A DNA stretch of 64,000 bases, taken from CAJQLB01 sp905479065 (GTDB taxonomy: Bacteria > Bacteroidota > Bacteroidia > Flavobacteriales > Flavobacteriaceae). The notes under the pieces were generated by a model. That model searched no databases. It was given only the letters and a program-made list of their open reading frames with translations, and was not told where the DNA came from. The position numbers were made by a program, and so were the translations under genes. Within the stretch, counting starts at the first letter, position 1. Each line of letters opens with the position of its first letter. The stretch spans positions 1,240,001 to 1,304,000 of the forward strand of contig OX044364.1 of the NCBI GenBank assembly GCA_943846735.1. Direction: 5' to 3'. This document shows, in pieces, positions 35,960 through 43,409 of the stretch.

Positions 35960-36931
35960 ATGAAATTATACCCTTTACAATTTACACCACTATTCAAATA
36001 CAGAATTTGGGGTGGAGAAAAATTAAAAACTGAATTAAATAAAGCATATAAAGAAAAAAATATTGGAGAATCTTGGGAAATTTCTGATGTTTCTGGCGAT
36101 GAAACTGTTGTAGCGGAGGGCGCTCTAAAAGGTCATTCTTTAAGGGATTTAATAAAAGAATTTAAGGGCGAATTTGTTGGAAATGCTGTGTATGAAAAAT
36201 TTGGAGAAGAATTTCCACTATTAATCAAATTTATTGATGCAAAAACACCATTATCTATTCAAGTACATCCGAGTAATAAAGTAGCAAAAGAGCGCCACAA
36301 TTCGTTTGGGAAAAATGAAATGTGGTATGTAATGCAAGCAGATAAAGATGCAGAATTAATTATTGGTTTTGATAAAAAAATAAATACGGATGACTACAAA
36401 ACACATTTAAAAAACAATACTATATTAAATGTAATGCATCATGAAACTGTACAAAAAGGAGATACATTTTACATTCCTACAGGGCGTGTGCATGCAATTG
36501 GAGCAGGAGTTTTATTGGCAGAAATTCAGCAAACATCAAACATCACCTATCGTATTTATGATTATGATAGGGTAGATTCTAAAACAAGAGAAAAAAGAGA
36601 ATTGCATAACGATTTAGCAATCGATGTGATAGATTATGAAGTCCATTCAAATTATAAAACCAATTATAGTTTAGACAAAAATATATCTAATACATTAGTG
36701 CACTCACCTTATTTTAGAACAAATATTTTAGATATTAATTCAAGAGTAGAAAAAGATTATTCTTCCATAGATTCGTTTATTATTTACATGTGTGTAGAGG
36801 GTACAGTTGTTGTTGTTTCTGAAGGAGAAACGTACACAATAAATAAAGGTGAAACGTTATTATTGCCAGCTTCAATAAACAATGTTCAATTAAAAGCAGT
36901 TAATACTAAAGTGTTAGAGGTGTATTTTTAA
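35960..36931 (+). CDS. manA: Class I mannose-6-phosphate isomerase
   Basis: 323 residues of cupin type. Zn-binding and active-site motifs are visible: 'RIWGGEKL', 'FPLLIKFIDAKTPLSIQVHPS', 'GKNEMWYVM', 'FYIPTGRVHAIGAGVLLAEIQQTSNITYR'. It converts mannose-6-phosphate to fructose-6-phosphate in the cytoplasm. As the last gene of the operon it shows that mannose is a main product of this PUL. The kinase making Man-6-P is not in the window. After its stop codon a ~1-kb region without intact genes begins. Confidence 0.95.
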   Translation: MKLYPLQFTPLFKYRIWGGEKLKTELNKAYKEKNIGESWEISDVSGDETVVAEGALKGHSLRDLIKEFKGEFVGNAVYEKFGEEFPLLIKFIDAKTPLSIQVHPSNKVAKERHNSFGKNEMWYVMQADKDAELIIGFDKKINTDDYKTHLKNNTILNVMHHETVQKGDTFYIPTGRVHAIGAGVLLAEIQQTSNITYRIYDYDRVDSKTREKRELHNDLAIDVIDYEVHSNYKTNYSLDKNISNTLVHSPYFRTNILDINSRVEKDYSSIDSFIIYMCVEGTVVVVSEGETYTINKGETLLLPASINNVQLKAVNTKVLEVYF

Positions 36932-37132
36932 TTAACCATTTAGAATATAATACTGTCACAAATCAAATATTTGGAAAAAACTAGTAGTAATAAAAGAGTC
37001 TTGTTGTTACAATAACATTTGTACAGGATTATTGAAAAGCAACATTTTAAAAAATAAATAACAAAGCATTAATCCAACAACCAAATTACCCCTTTAAAAA
37101 AAAAATGAAATTATCTCATATGAAAAGTAGGA

Positions 37133-37535
37133 ACCTACATGTATTTTGATGGAAAACCTCTTTATCCCTTTGAATATGACTTAAGTTAAACCATCTTCGA
37201 ATATAGACTATGTCAGTTTCAAATTCAGGAGATGATATTATTGTTACTGCCAATATAAAAATAATGGTCAAATAAAAGATGATGGAGTAGTGCAGGTTTA
37301 TTGTCATTATCGAGTAACTAATTTAAAAAGACCGAATTAGCAATTAGTAGGTTTCAAAAGAATTACTTTAGATAAAGACGAAACATAAAATGTATTGTTT
37401 AAGGTTTTCAAAGAGGAATTAAAGTACTGGGATGTAAATAATAAAAACTGGAAATTTAATCCTGGTGAATTTGATTTTAAAATAGAATCTCCATCAGAAG
37501 ACATTAGACTTAATCAAGAATATGATATCAAGTAA
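37133..37535 (+). pseudogene. Decayed C-terminal fragment of a GH3 glycoside hydrolase (FN3-like domain)
   Basis: Translating across frames recovers a GH3 C-terminal region: 'TYMYFDGKPLYPFEYDLS', stop, 'TIFEY', frameshift, 'SVSNSGDDIIVTANIK', frameshift, 'DDGVVQVYCHYRVTNLKRPN', stop, 'QLVGFKRITLDKDET', stop, then 'KYWDVNNKNWKFNPGEFDF' to 'EDIRL' and a final stop at 37533-37535. At least three in-frame stops and two frameshifts show a dead gene. The catalytic N-terminal part is gone. It sits between manA and the second GH92 and indicates that a beta-glycosidase once belonged to the locus. The short minus-strand frame over this area is noise. Confidence 0.82.
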
Positions 37536-37851
37536 ACAAAAGGTAGCATATGGGAATAATGATTGACGTACATACATAGAATTTTTGGTAAAATCATATA
37601 TGACTAATCCGCTTTATTACTGAGCGCGTTTATTATACATTGTAAGAAACTATTGTTTCCCGCAATATTTACACAATATATTCTCAGTGTTAATACATTA
37701 ACACGAATAATAATACAATTTTAAAATAGGTTATGTAACAGCGAATAAACAATCTGTTGACCTCTTAATTGCCTTCTACCTAAAATAATCTAATGAATAC
37801 TAGCACTTAATTAATATCATGTACCATTACAATTTTGACGTTAGAACATAA

Positions 37852-37890
37852 ATTAATGCTTAATTAACCACATATTAATAATAAATTAAA
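37852..37890 (+). promoter_or_regulatory. Operator candidate 4: four ATTAA repeats at 11-bp spacing
   Basis: ATTAAT at 37852, ATTAAC at 37863, ATTAAT at 37874 and ATTAAA at 37885. Repeats two to four align with the other sites (spacers CACAT and AATAA); the first is an extra copy. The GH92 start codon is at 37925. Confidence 0.7.
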
Positions 37891-37924
37891 TGTTTTTTAT
37901 TTCTTTAAAACCAATATAACTTGA

Positions 37925-40156
37925 ATGAAAAAATCAATTTTAATAATATTAACTTGTGTTCTATCAACAGCAAGTTTAAGAGCGCAAGAAGACAACACAA
38001 AATACATAGACCCAACCATAGGTAATGTCTCAAGATTTTTAGTGCCTACCTACCCTACGATTCATTTGCCCAATCAAATGATGCGAATGTTTCCTGTAAA
38101 GAAAGATTACATCTCAGACATAGTTCAAGGATTTCCCTTGCAAGTTACAGCGCATAGAAGACCAGGTATTTTACAAATGAAAGTGACTTCTGGAACAGTA
38201 AAACCCAATTTATGGAAAAAAGGGATGCCTATAGATCATGATTTGGAAGTTGTGCATCCTTGGTTGTATTCTACCTATTTAATTGAAGATGATATTAGAG
38301 TCAGTTTTACACCCTCAAAAAAATCGGCAATCTATAAGTTTGAATTCCCTGAAGGAAAACAAAAAAATATTTTAATGAAAGGGTCTAAAGACATGCGCTT
38401 TGAGTCAAAGAACACCTCATTTAATATTATTGAAAAAAGAAGTAAAAAAACAAAAGGAGAACATGCTGTAGACAATATTACCACCATATATGTTTATGGA
38501 GAAGTTTTGAATAAAGACAACTTATCTGCAAAAAATGTGACGTTTAGTTACAACAACTCTCAATTACAAATTTCTGATGAAAACGCCTCAACTACTCTTT
38601 ATGTAAAGTATGGGATTTCTTATATAAGCGCCGAACAAGCACAGCAAAATTTCAACAAAGAAGTTGGTAAAAAAACTTTTGATGAAATTTCTAAAGCAGG
38701 AAAAAAGGAATGGGAAAAAGTAAGTAATCAGATTCAAGTTGAAGGCGGAACAACAGCTCAAAAAAGAACATTTTATACCGCATTGTACAGAACCTATGAA
38801 CGTATGGTAGATGTCAACGAATATGGGAAATATTACAGTGGTTATGACAAAAAAATTCATAAAAGCAAGCGTCCTTTTTATGTAGATGATTGGATTTGGG
38901 ATACCTACTTAGCACAACATCCTTTGCGAACTATTTTAAATTCTCCAATGGAGAATGACATGTTAAATTCCTATACTTTAATGTATGAGCAAGCCGGATG
39001 GATGCCAACATTTCCCCAGGTATTTGGAAATCATTTGTGCATGAATTCGTATCATTCTTCTGCAATTTTTATAGATGGATACAGAAAAGGATTGATAAAA
39101 TATGATGTAGAAAAAGCCTACCAAGGAATTAAAAAAAACCTTTTAGAAGGAACCTTTATTCCATGGCGTCAAGGAAATCCAAGGGGTGTATTAGATGATT
39201 TTTATCATGAAAACGGATATTTTCCTTCACTTAAAAAAGGAGAAAAAGAAACTGTGGGTAATGTAGATGGTTTTGAAAAGAGACAACCGGTTCCGGTAAC
39301 TTTAGGTATAAGCTATGATTTTTGGGCATTAGCTGAATTTGCGAAAGAATTGGGTAAAACAGAAGAGTATAACAAATTTGCTCAAAAAGGAAAGGACTAT
39401 AAAACTTTATGGAATTCTAAACACCGATTATTTATACCAAAAGATGCTGATGGTAATTTCTTAGAGATCAACCCCAAATTAGATGGTGGTAGAGGATATA
39501 GAGACTATTATGATGAAAATAATGCTTGGACCTATGCCTGGTCTGTTCAACATGATGTTGAAGGGCTAATCAATTTATTAGGAGGTAAAAAAGCTTCAGA
39601 AGAAAGACTCGATCAATTATTTAGGGAAAGTTTAGGAATAAGAAAAAACGATTTTTATATAGACGGATCTAACTCAACTGGCATGGTCGGGCAGTTTTCT
39701 ATGGGGAATGAACCTTCTTTTCATATTCCCTATTTATACAACTATTTTGGAGCGCCATGGAAAACACAAAAACGTACACGCTTCTTGTTAGACGTTTGGT
39801 TTAAAGATAACATTTTCGGAATCCCAGGGGATGAAGATGGTGGAGGTATGACTGCTTTTGTCGTTTTTACTTCTATGGGTATCTATCCAGTAACTCCAGG
39901 AGTGCCTTATTATAATATTACCAGTCCAATTTTTGAGAAAACAAGTATTAAACTCAAAAACGGAAGAACATTTACTGTGCTTGCAAAAGGAGCAAGTAAA
40001 ACTAAAAAATACATTCAAAAAGCATTTATAAACGGCAAAGAAATACAAGCGCCCTACATTTCCCACGAGCAAATTATGCTAGGAGCAACTTTAACTTTAG
40101 AATTGGGAGAATTACCCAACAAAGAATGGGGTAAAGATGCTAAAATGCCAAAATAA
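37925..40156 (+). CDS. GH92-family glycosidase, divergent type
   Basis: 743 residues. A signal peptide (1-20, ending LRAQ) is followed by a GH92 protein that differs from the canonical one at 26246. The N-terminal part reads 'DPTIGNVSRFLVPTYPTIHLPNQMMRMFP' instead of the 'GHTFPGATTPYGM' and 'HTHLSGTG' motifs. The catalytic-domain motifs remain: 'WDTYLAQHPL', 'MGNEPSFH' with Glu596 at the general-acid position, and 'GDEDGGGMTAF' in place of 'GNEDCGQMSAW'. Activity on alpha-mannosides is likely but linkage or substrate may differ. First gene of a second transcription unit with two sulfatases, preceded by operator candidate 4. Confidence 0.9.
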   Translation: MKKSILIILTCVLSTASLRAQEDNTKYIDPTIGNVSRFLVPTYPTIHLPNQMMRMFPVKKDYISDIVQGFPLQVTAHRRPGILQMKVTSGTVKPNLWKKGMPIDHDLEVVHPWLYSTYLIEDDIRVSFTPSKKSAIYKFEFPEGKQKNILMKGSKDMRFESKNTSFNIIEKRSKKTKGEHAVDNITTIYVYGEVLNKDNLSAKNVTFSYNNSQLQISDENASTTLYVKYGISYISAEQAQQNFNKEVGKKTFDEISKAGKKEWEKVSNQIQVEGGTTAQKRTFYTALYRTYERMVDVNEYGKYYSGYDKKIHKSKRPFYVDDWIWDTYLAQHPLRTILNSPMENDMLNSYTLMYEQAGWMPTFPQVFGNHLCMNSYHSSAIFIDGYRKGLIKYDVEKAYQGIKKNLLEGTFIPWRQGNPRGVLDDFYHENGYFPSLKKGEKETVGNVDGFEKRQPVPVTLGISYDFWALAEFAKELGKTEEYNKFAQKGKDYKTLWNSKHRLFIPKDADGNFLEINPKLDGGRGYRDYYDENNAWTYAWSVQHDVEGLINLLGGKKASEERLDQLFRESLGIRKNDFYIDGSNSTGMVGQFSMGNEPSFHIPYLYNYFGAPWKTQKRTRFLLDVWFKDNIFGIPGDEDGGGMTAFVVFTSMGIYPVTPGVPYYNITSPIFEKTSIKLKNGRTFTVLAKGASKTKKYIQKAFINGKEIQAPYISHEQIMLGATLTLELGELPNKEWGKDAKMPK

Positions 40157-40170
40157 AACACCAAAAAAGA

Positions 40171-41757
40171 ATGAAAAAAAGCATCCTACTTTTAATCTTA
40201 ATAACAACAATTTTTAGCTGTAAAACTGAAAAAAAAGTAGAAGTTTTACAAAAACCAAACATCCTTTTTATTATGACAGATGACCATGCGTTAGCTGCCA
40301 TTAGTGCTTACAAGGGTTTTCTGTCTGAAGTTGCACCCACCCCAAATATTGATAGAATAGCAACTGAAGGTATGCGTTTTAATAATATGTTTTGTACCAA
40401 TTCTATTTGTGGGCCTTCAAGAGCATCTATCCTAACAGGACAATATGCACATGTCAATGGATTTTTTAAAAATGAAGGAGGAGGCGATTTTAATGGTGCA
40501 CAACAAACGTTTCCAAAGCTATTGCAAAAAGCGGGTTATGAAACTGCTGTAATTGGCAAATGGCATTTAGGAACTGCACCAACAGGTTTTGATTATTTTA
40601 AAGTTCTTTTTAATAAAGAAGGGCAGGGGTCTTATTTTGATCCTGTTTTTGAAATGGCAAATGATAGTATTGTTGAGGAGAAAGGAAAATTTTCTACCAT
40701 GGTTATTAAAGATGATGCTATTAATTGGTTAAAAAATAGAAAAGACGATACCAAACCTTTTATGTTGATGTATCAATTTAAAGCCCCACACAGACCCTGG
40801 GATCCAGGACCTGGTTATGAAGATTATTTAAGTGATGTTACACTACCATATCCTGAAACGTTTAATGATAAATATGAAGGTAGAAAGGCCGCTAAAGATG
40901 CTTGGATGCGAATTGATGGGCATATGAATAGAAAGGATGTGAAAATTAAACCACCATCAGGATTAACGGAGGAAGAATTAATTGCATGGAATAAATACGG
41001 AAATGAAGATGGAGAATTCTGGACGCCCGATCCAAAGATGACAGATCAAGAACGTAAAAATTGGAAATACCAACGGTATGTTAAAGATTATTTACGTGTT
41101 GTTAAAGGTGTTGATGATGCAATTGGTGAGATGTTAAATCATTTAGAAGTAAGTGGTTTGGCAGAAAACACAATCATTGTATATACTTCAGATCAGGGGT
41201 TTTACCTTGGGGAACACGGATGGTTTGACAAGCGTTTTATGTATGAAGAATCCATGCACATGCCTTTATTAATAAAATATCCTAAAAAAATTAAAGCAGG
41301 AAGTGTGAACAACGATTTAATTTTAAATGTTGATTATGCGCCAACACTTTTAAGTTTAGCGGGCATCGAAACTCCAAATGATATGCAAGGTAAAAGCTTT
41401 GTCCCTGTGCTAGAAAATACCACAACTGCCCCTTTTAGAGATGCAGTGTATTACCATTATTACGAGTATCCGTATTGGCACAATGTACAACCACATTATG
41501 GCATTAGAACAGACAGATATAAGTTAATTCATTATTATTATGACATGGATGAATGGGAATTATTCGATTTAGAAAAAGATCCCAATGAGATAACTAATAT
41601 CTATAACGCATCAGAAAATAGCGAGCTTGTAACAAATCTTAAAAATAGATTAGTAGCACTTAAAAAAGAAAACAAAATGGACATGTCTGATGATGAGTTG
41701 AAAAAAATGACAGATATCAGAATTGAAAGACGGTACAGAGTTGAACCCGCTAATTAA
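40171..41757 (+). CDS. Type I (S1) sulfatase with CGPSR motif, lipoprotein
   Basis: 528 residues. Lipobox 'IFSC' (near residue 17) precedes a sulfatase with 'ILFIMTDDHALAAISAY', formylglycine motif CGPSR (Cys80), 'TGQYAHVNGF', 'IGKWHLG', 'FKAPHRPWDPG' and 'YTSDQGFYLGEHGWFDKRFMYEES'. The C-terminal 'YYHYYEYP......HYGIRTDRYKLIHYY' is shared with glucosamine/N-acetylglucosamine-type sulfatases of Bacteroidota, but that is only a hint at specificity. Lies 14 bases after the GH92 gene, clearly co-transcribed. Confidence 0.93.
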   Translation: MKKSILLLILITTIFSCKTEKKVEVLQKPNILFIMTDDHALAAISAYKGFLSEVAPTPNIDRIATEGMRFNNMFCTNSICGPSRASILTGQYAHVNGFFKNEGGGDFNGAQQTFPKLLQKAGYETAVIGKWHLGTAPTGFDYFKVLFNKEGQGSYFDPVFEMANDSIVEEKGKFSTMVIKDDAINWLKNRKDDTKPFMLMYQFKAPHRPWDPGPGYEDYLSDVTLPYPETFNDKYEGRKAAKDAWMRIDGHMNRKDVKIKPPSGLTEEELIAWNKYGNEDGEFWTPDPKMTDQERKNWKYQRYVKDYLRVVKGVDDAIGEMLNHLEVSGLAENTIIVYTSDQGFYLGEHGWFDKRFMYEESMHMPLLIKYPKKIKAGSVNNDLILNVDYAPTLLSLAGIETPNDMQGKSFVPVLENTTTAPFRDAVYYHYYEYPYWHNVQPHYGIRTDRYKLIHYYYDMDEWELFDLEKDPNEITNIYNASENSELVTNLKNRLVALKKENKMDMSDDELKKMTDIRIERRYRVEPAN

Positions 41758-41777
41758 ATCAACTACTATTTTAAGTA

Positions 41778-41900
41778 TTAAATAATACAACCCCAAAATC
41801 AGATATCATAACTGGTGTAAAAACTGCACTATGTGTCCAAATGGGATTAGATGCCATAGATAACAACAAAATTGTGAAGTGGAACTCTAAATTGTTGTAA
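41778..41900 (+). pseudogene. Possible protein remnant between two sulfatase genes
   Basis: An in-frame stretch ending at a TAA (41898-41900) reads 'SDIITGVKTALCVQMGLDAI' then 'DNNKIVKWNSKLL'. It looks like the end of a globular protein without start codon or body; a Gfo/Idh/MocA oxidoreductase C-terminus is one guess. It could be chance coding potential. Confidence 0.3.
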
Positions 41901-41948
41901 ATTATCAAAACCGATAACTAATATTATAAAAGTATAAAACAAAAGCTA

Positions 41949-43370
41949 ATGATTAAATTAAAACAGAATTTAAAACTCTTACTTGCAGTAAGTTTACTTA
42001 CGACTGTTTTTTTTACTTCATTTAGAGCTCAAGAACAGACTACAAAATTAAAAGATGGAAATCAACAAACAATAGAAAAATATCAAAAACCAAATGTCAT
42101 TATTATTTACACTGACGACCAAGGGTCTGTAGATGTAAATTCATACGGAGCAAAAGATTTAGTTACACCCAATATGGATTATATTGTAGAAAACGGAACT
42201 AGTTTTACACAATTTTATGCCTCTCCGGTCTGTTCACCCTCAAGAGCTTCTTTATTGACGGGTAAAACACCTCAAAGAGCAGGTTTGTCTGGAAATGCGG
42301 CACCAAGTTCAAAACAAAAAAAGGGGCTTCCTGGATCTGAATATACCATGGCAGAAATGTTTAAAGACGCTGGCTATACTACTGCACATATTGGAAAATG
42401 GCATTTAGGAGATGCTCCAGAAATGACTCCAAACGCGCAAGGCTTTGACCATTCATTTGGACACATGGTGGGATGTATCGATAATTATTCACACTTTTTT
42501 TATTGGAGTGGTCCTAACAGACACGATTTGTATAGAAATGGGAAGGAGGTTTATTATGATGGGAAGTTTTTTCCTGATTTAATGGCCACCGAAGCAACTA
42601 ACTTTATGGAAGACAATTCAAAAAAACCTTTCTTTATGTATTTTGCTGTGAATATGCCCCATTATCCATATCAAGGAGATGCAAAATGGTTATCATATTA
42701 CAATGACAAAAGCATTCCATATCCAAGAAATTTATATGCAGCATTTATTTCAACTTTAGATGATAGAATTGGTGTGCTTCTTAAAAAACTAGATGAATTG
42801 AGTATTCAAGATAATACCATTATAGTCTTTCAGTCAGATAATGGCCATTCAACAGAACAACGAGCTCATTTTGGTGGTGGAAGTTCAGGAAGGTACCGTG
42901 GTGCTAAACAAAGTTTATTTGAGGGTGGTATTAGAGTTCCAGCTGCTATTAGCTGGAAAAACAACGTTCCCAAAGGACAAAAAAGAAATCAATTTGCAGT
43001 GAATACAGACTGGATGCCAACATTAGCAGAATTATGTGGTATTGAACTTGATTCAAAAGATATGGATGGTAAAAGTCTTGTTAAAATCATCAATAATGAG
43101 GCTGAAAAAACAAAGCATACAACAGGATATTGTTGGCAATATCAAGATATGTGGGTTGCACGCAGGGGGCATTGGAAGTTACTAGGAAACCCCAGAGATA
43201 CGGGTAAGAAAATAGCTAAATTAAAAGCAAAAAGATGGTTGGTAAATCTAGATAAGGACCCAGGAGAACAAATTAATTTAGCTAGTAAATATCCAACCAT
43301 TGTTGCAGAACTAGAACTACAATACAACAATTGGTTTACACATAACAATACTCATATTTCAACCAAATAA
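41949..43370 (+). CDS. Type I (S1) sulfatase, arylsulfatase A/GALNS-like
   Basis: 473 residues. A signal peptide (1-27, ending FRAQ) precedes a sulfatase of the arylsulfatase A/N-acetylgalactosamine-6-sulfatase kind: 'NVIIIYTDDQGSVDVNSYG', formylglycine motif CSPSR (Cys95), 'LLTGKTPQRAGLSG', 'IGKWHLGDAP', 'YFAVNMPHYPYQ' and 'FQSDNGHS'. The compact length is normal for this branch. The 191-base gap to the previous gene contains no clear promoter repeat, so it may be read from the same transcript. It ends 39 bases from the convergent GH92 gene. Confidence 0.93.
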   Translation: MIKLKQNLKLLLAVSLLTTVFFTSFRAQEQTTKLKDGNQQTIEKYQKPNVIIIYTDDQGSVDVNSYGAKDLVTPNMDYIVENGTSFTQFYASPVCSPSRASLLTGKTPQRAGLSGNAAPSSKQKKGLPGSEYTMAEMFKDAGYTTAHIGKWHLGDAPEMTPNAQGFDHSFGHMVGCIDNYSHFFYWSGPNRHDLYRNGKEVYYDGKFFPDLMATEATNFMEDNSKKPFFMYFAVNMPHYPYQGDAKWLSYYNDKSIPYPRNLYAAFISTLDDRIGVLLKKLDELSIQDNTIIVFQSDNGHSTEQRAHFGGGSSGRYRGAKQSLFEGGIRVPAAISWKNNVPKGQKRNQFAVNTDWMPTLAELCGIELDSKDMDGKSLVKIINNEAEKTKHTTGYCWQYQDMWVARRGHWKLLGNPRDTGKKIAKLKAKRWLVNLDKDPGEQINLASKYPTIVAELELQYNNWFTHNNTHISTK

Positions 43371-43409
43371 AACGAGTACTTGAATAGGTGTAAATTTTAT
43401 CACAGATTT

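Larger units (their letters stand above)
36932..37924. other. ~1-kb region without intact genes
   Basis: Holds the GH3 remnant (37133-37535) and, at its right end, the four-repeat operator candidate before the second GH92 gene. Bases 36932-37130 and 37540-37840 show no recognisable gene, RNA or strong terminator. Confidence 0.6.

Noticed and set aside
37116..37307. Minus-strand small open frame over the GH3 remnant
   Set aside because: No homology-like features; the plus strand carries a recognisable GH3 tail across frames.
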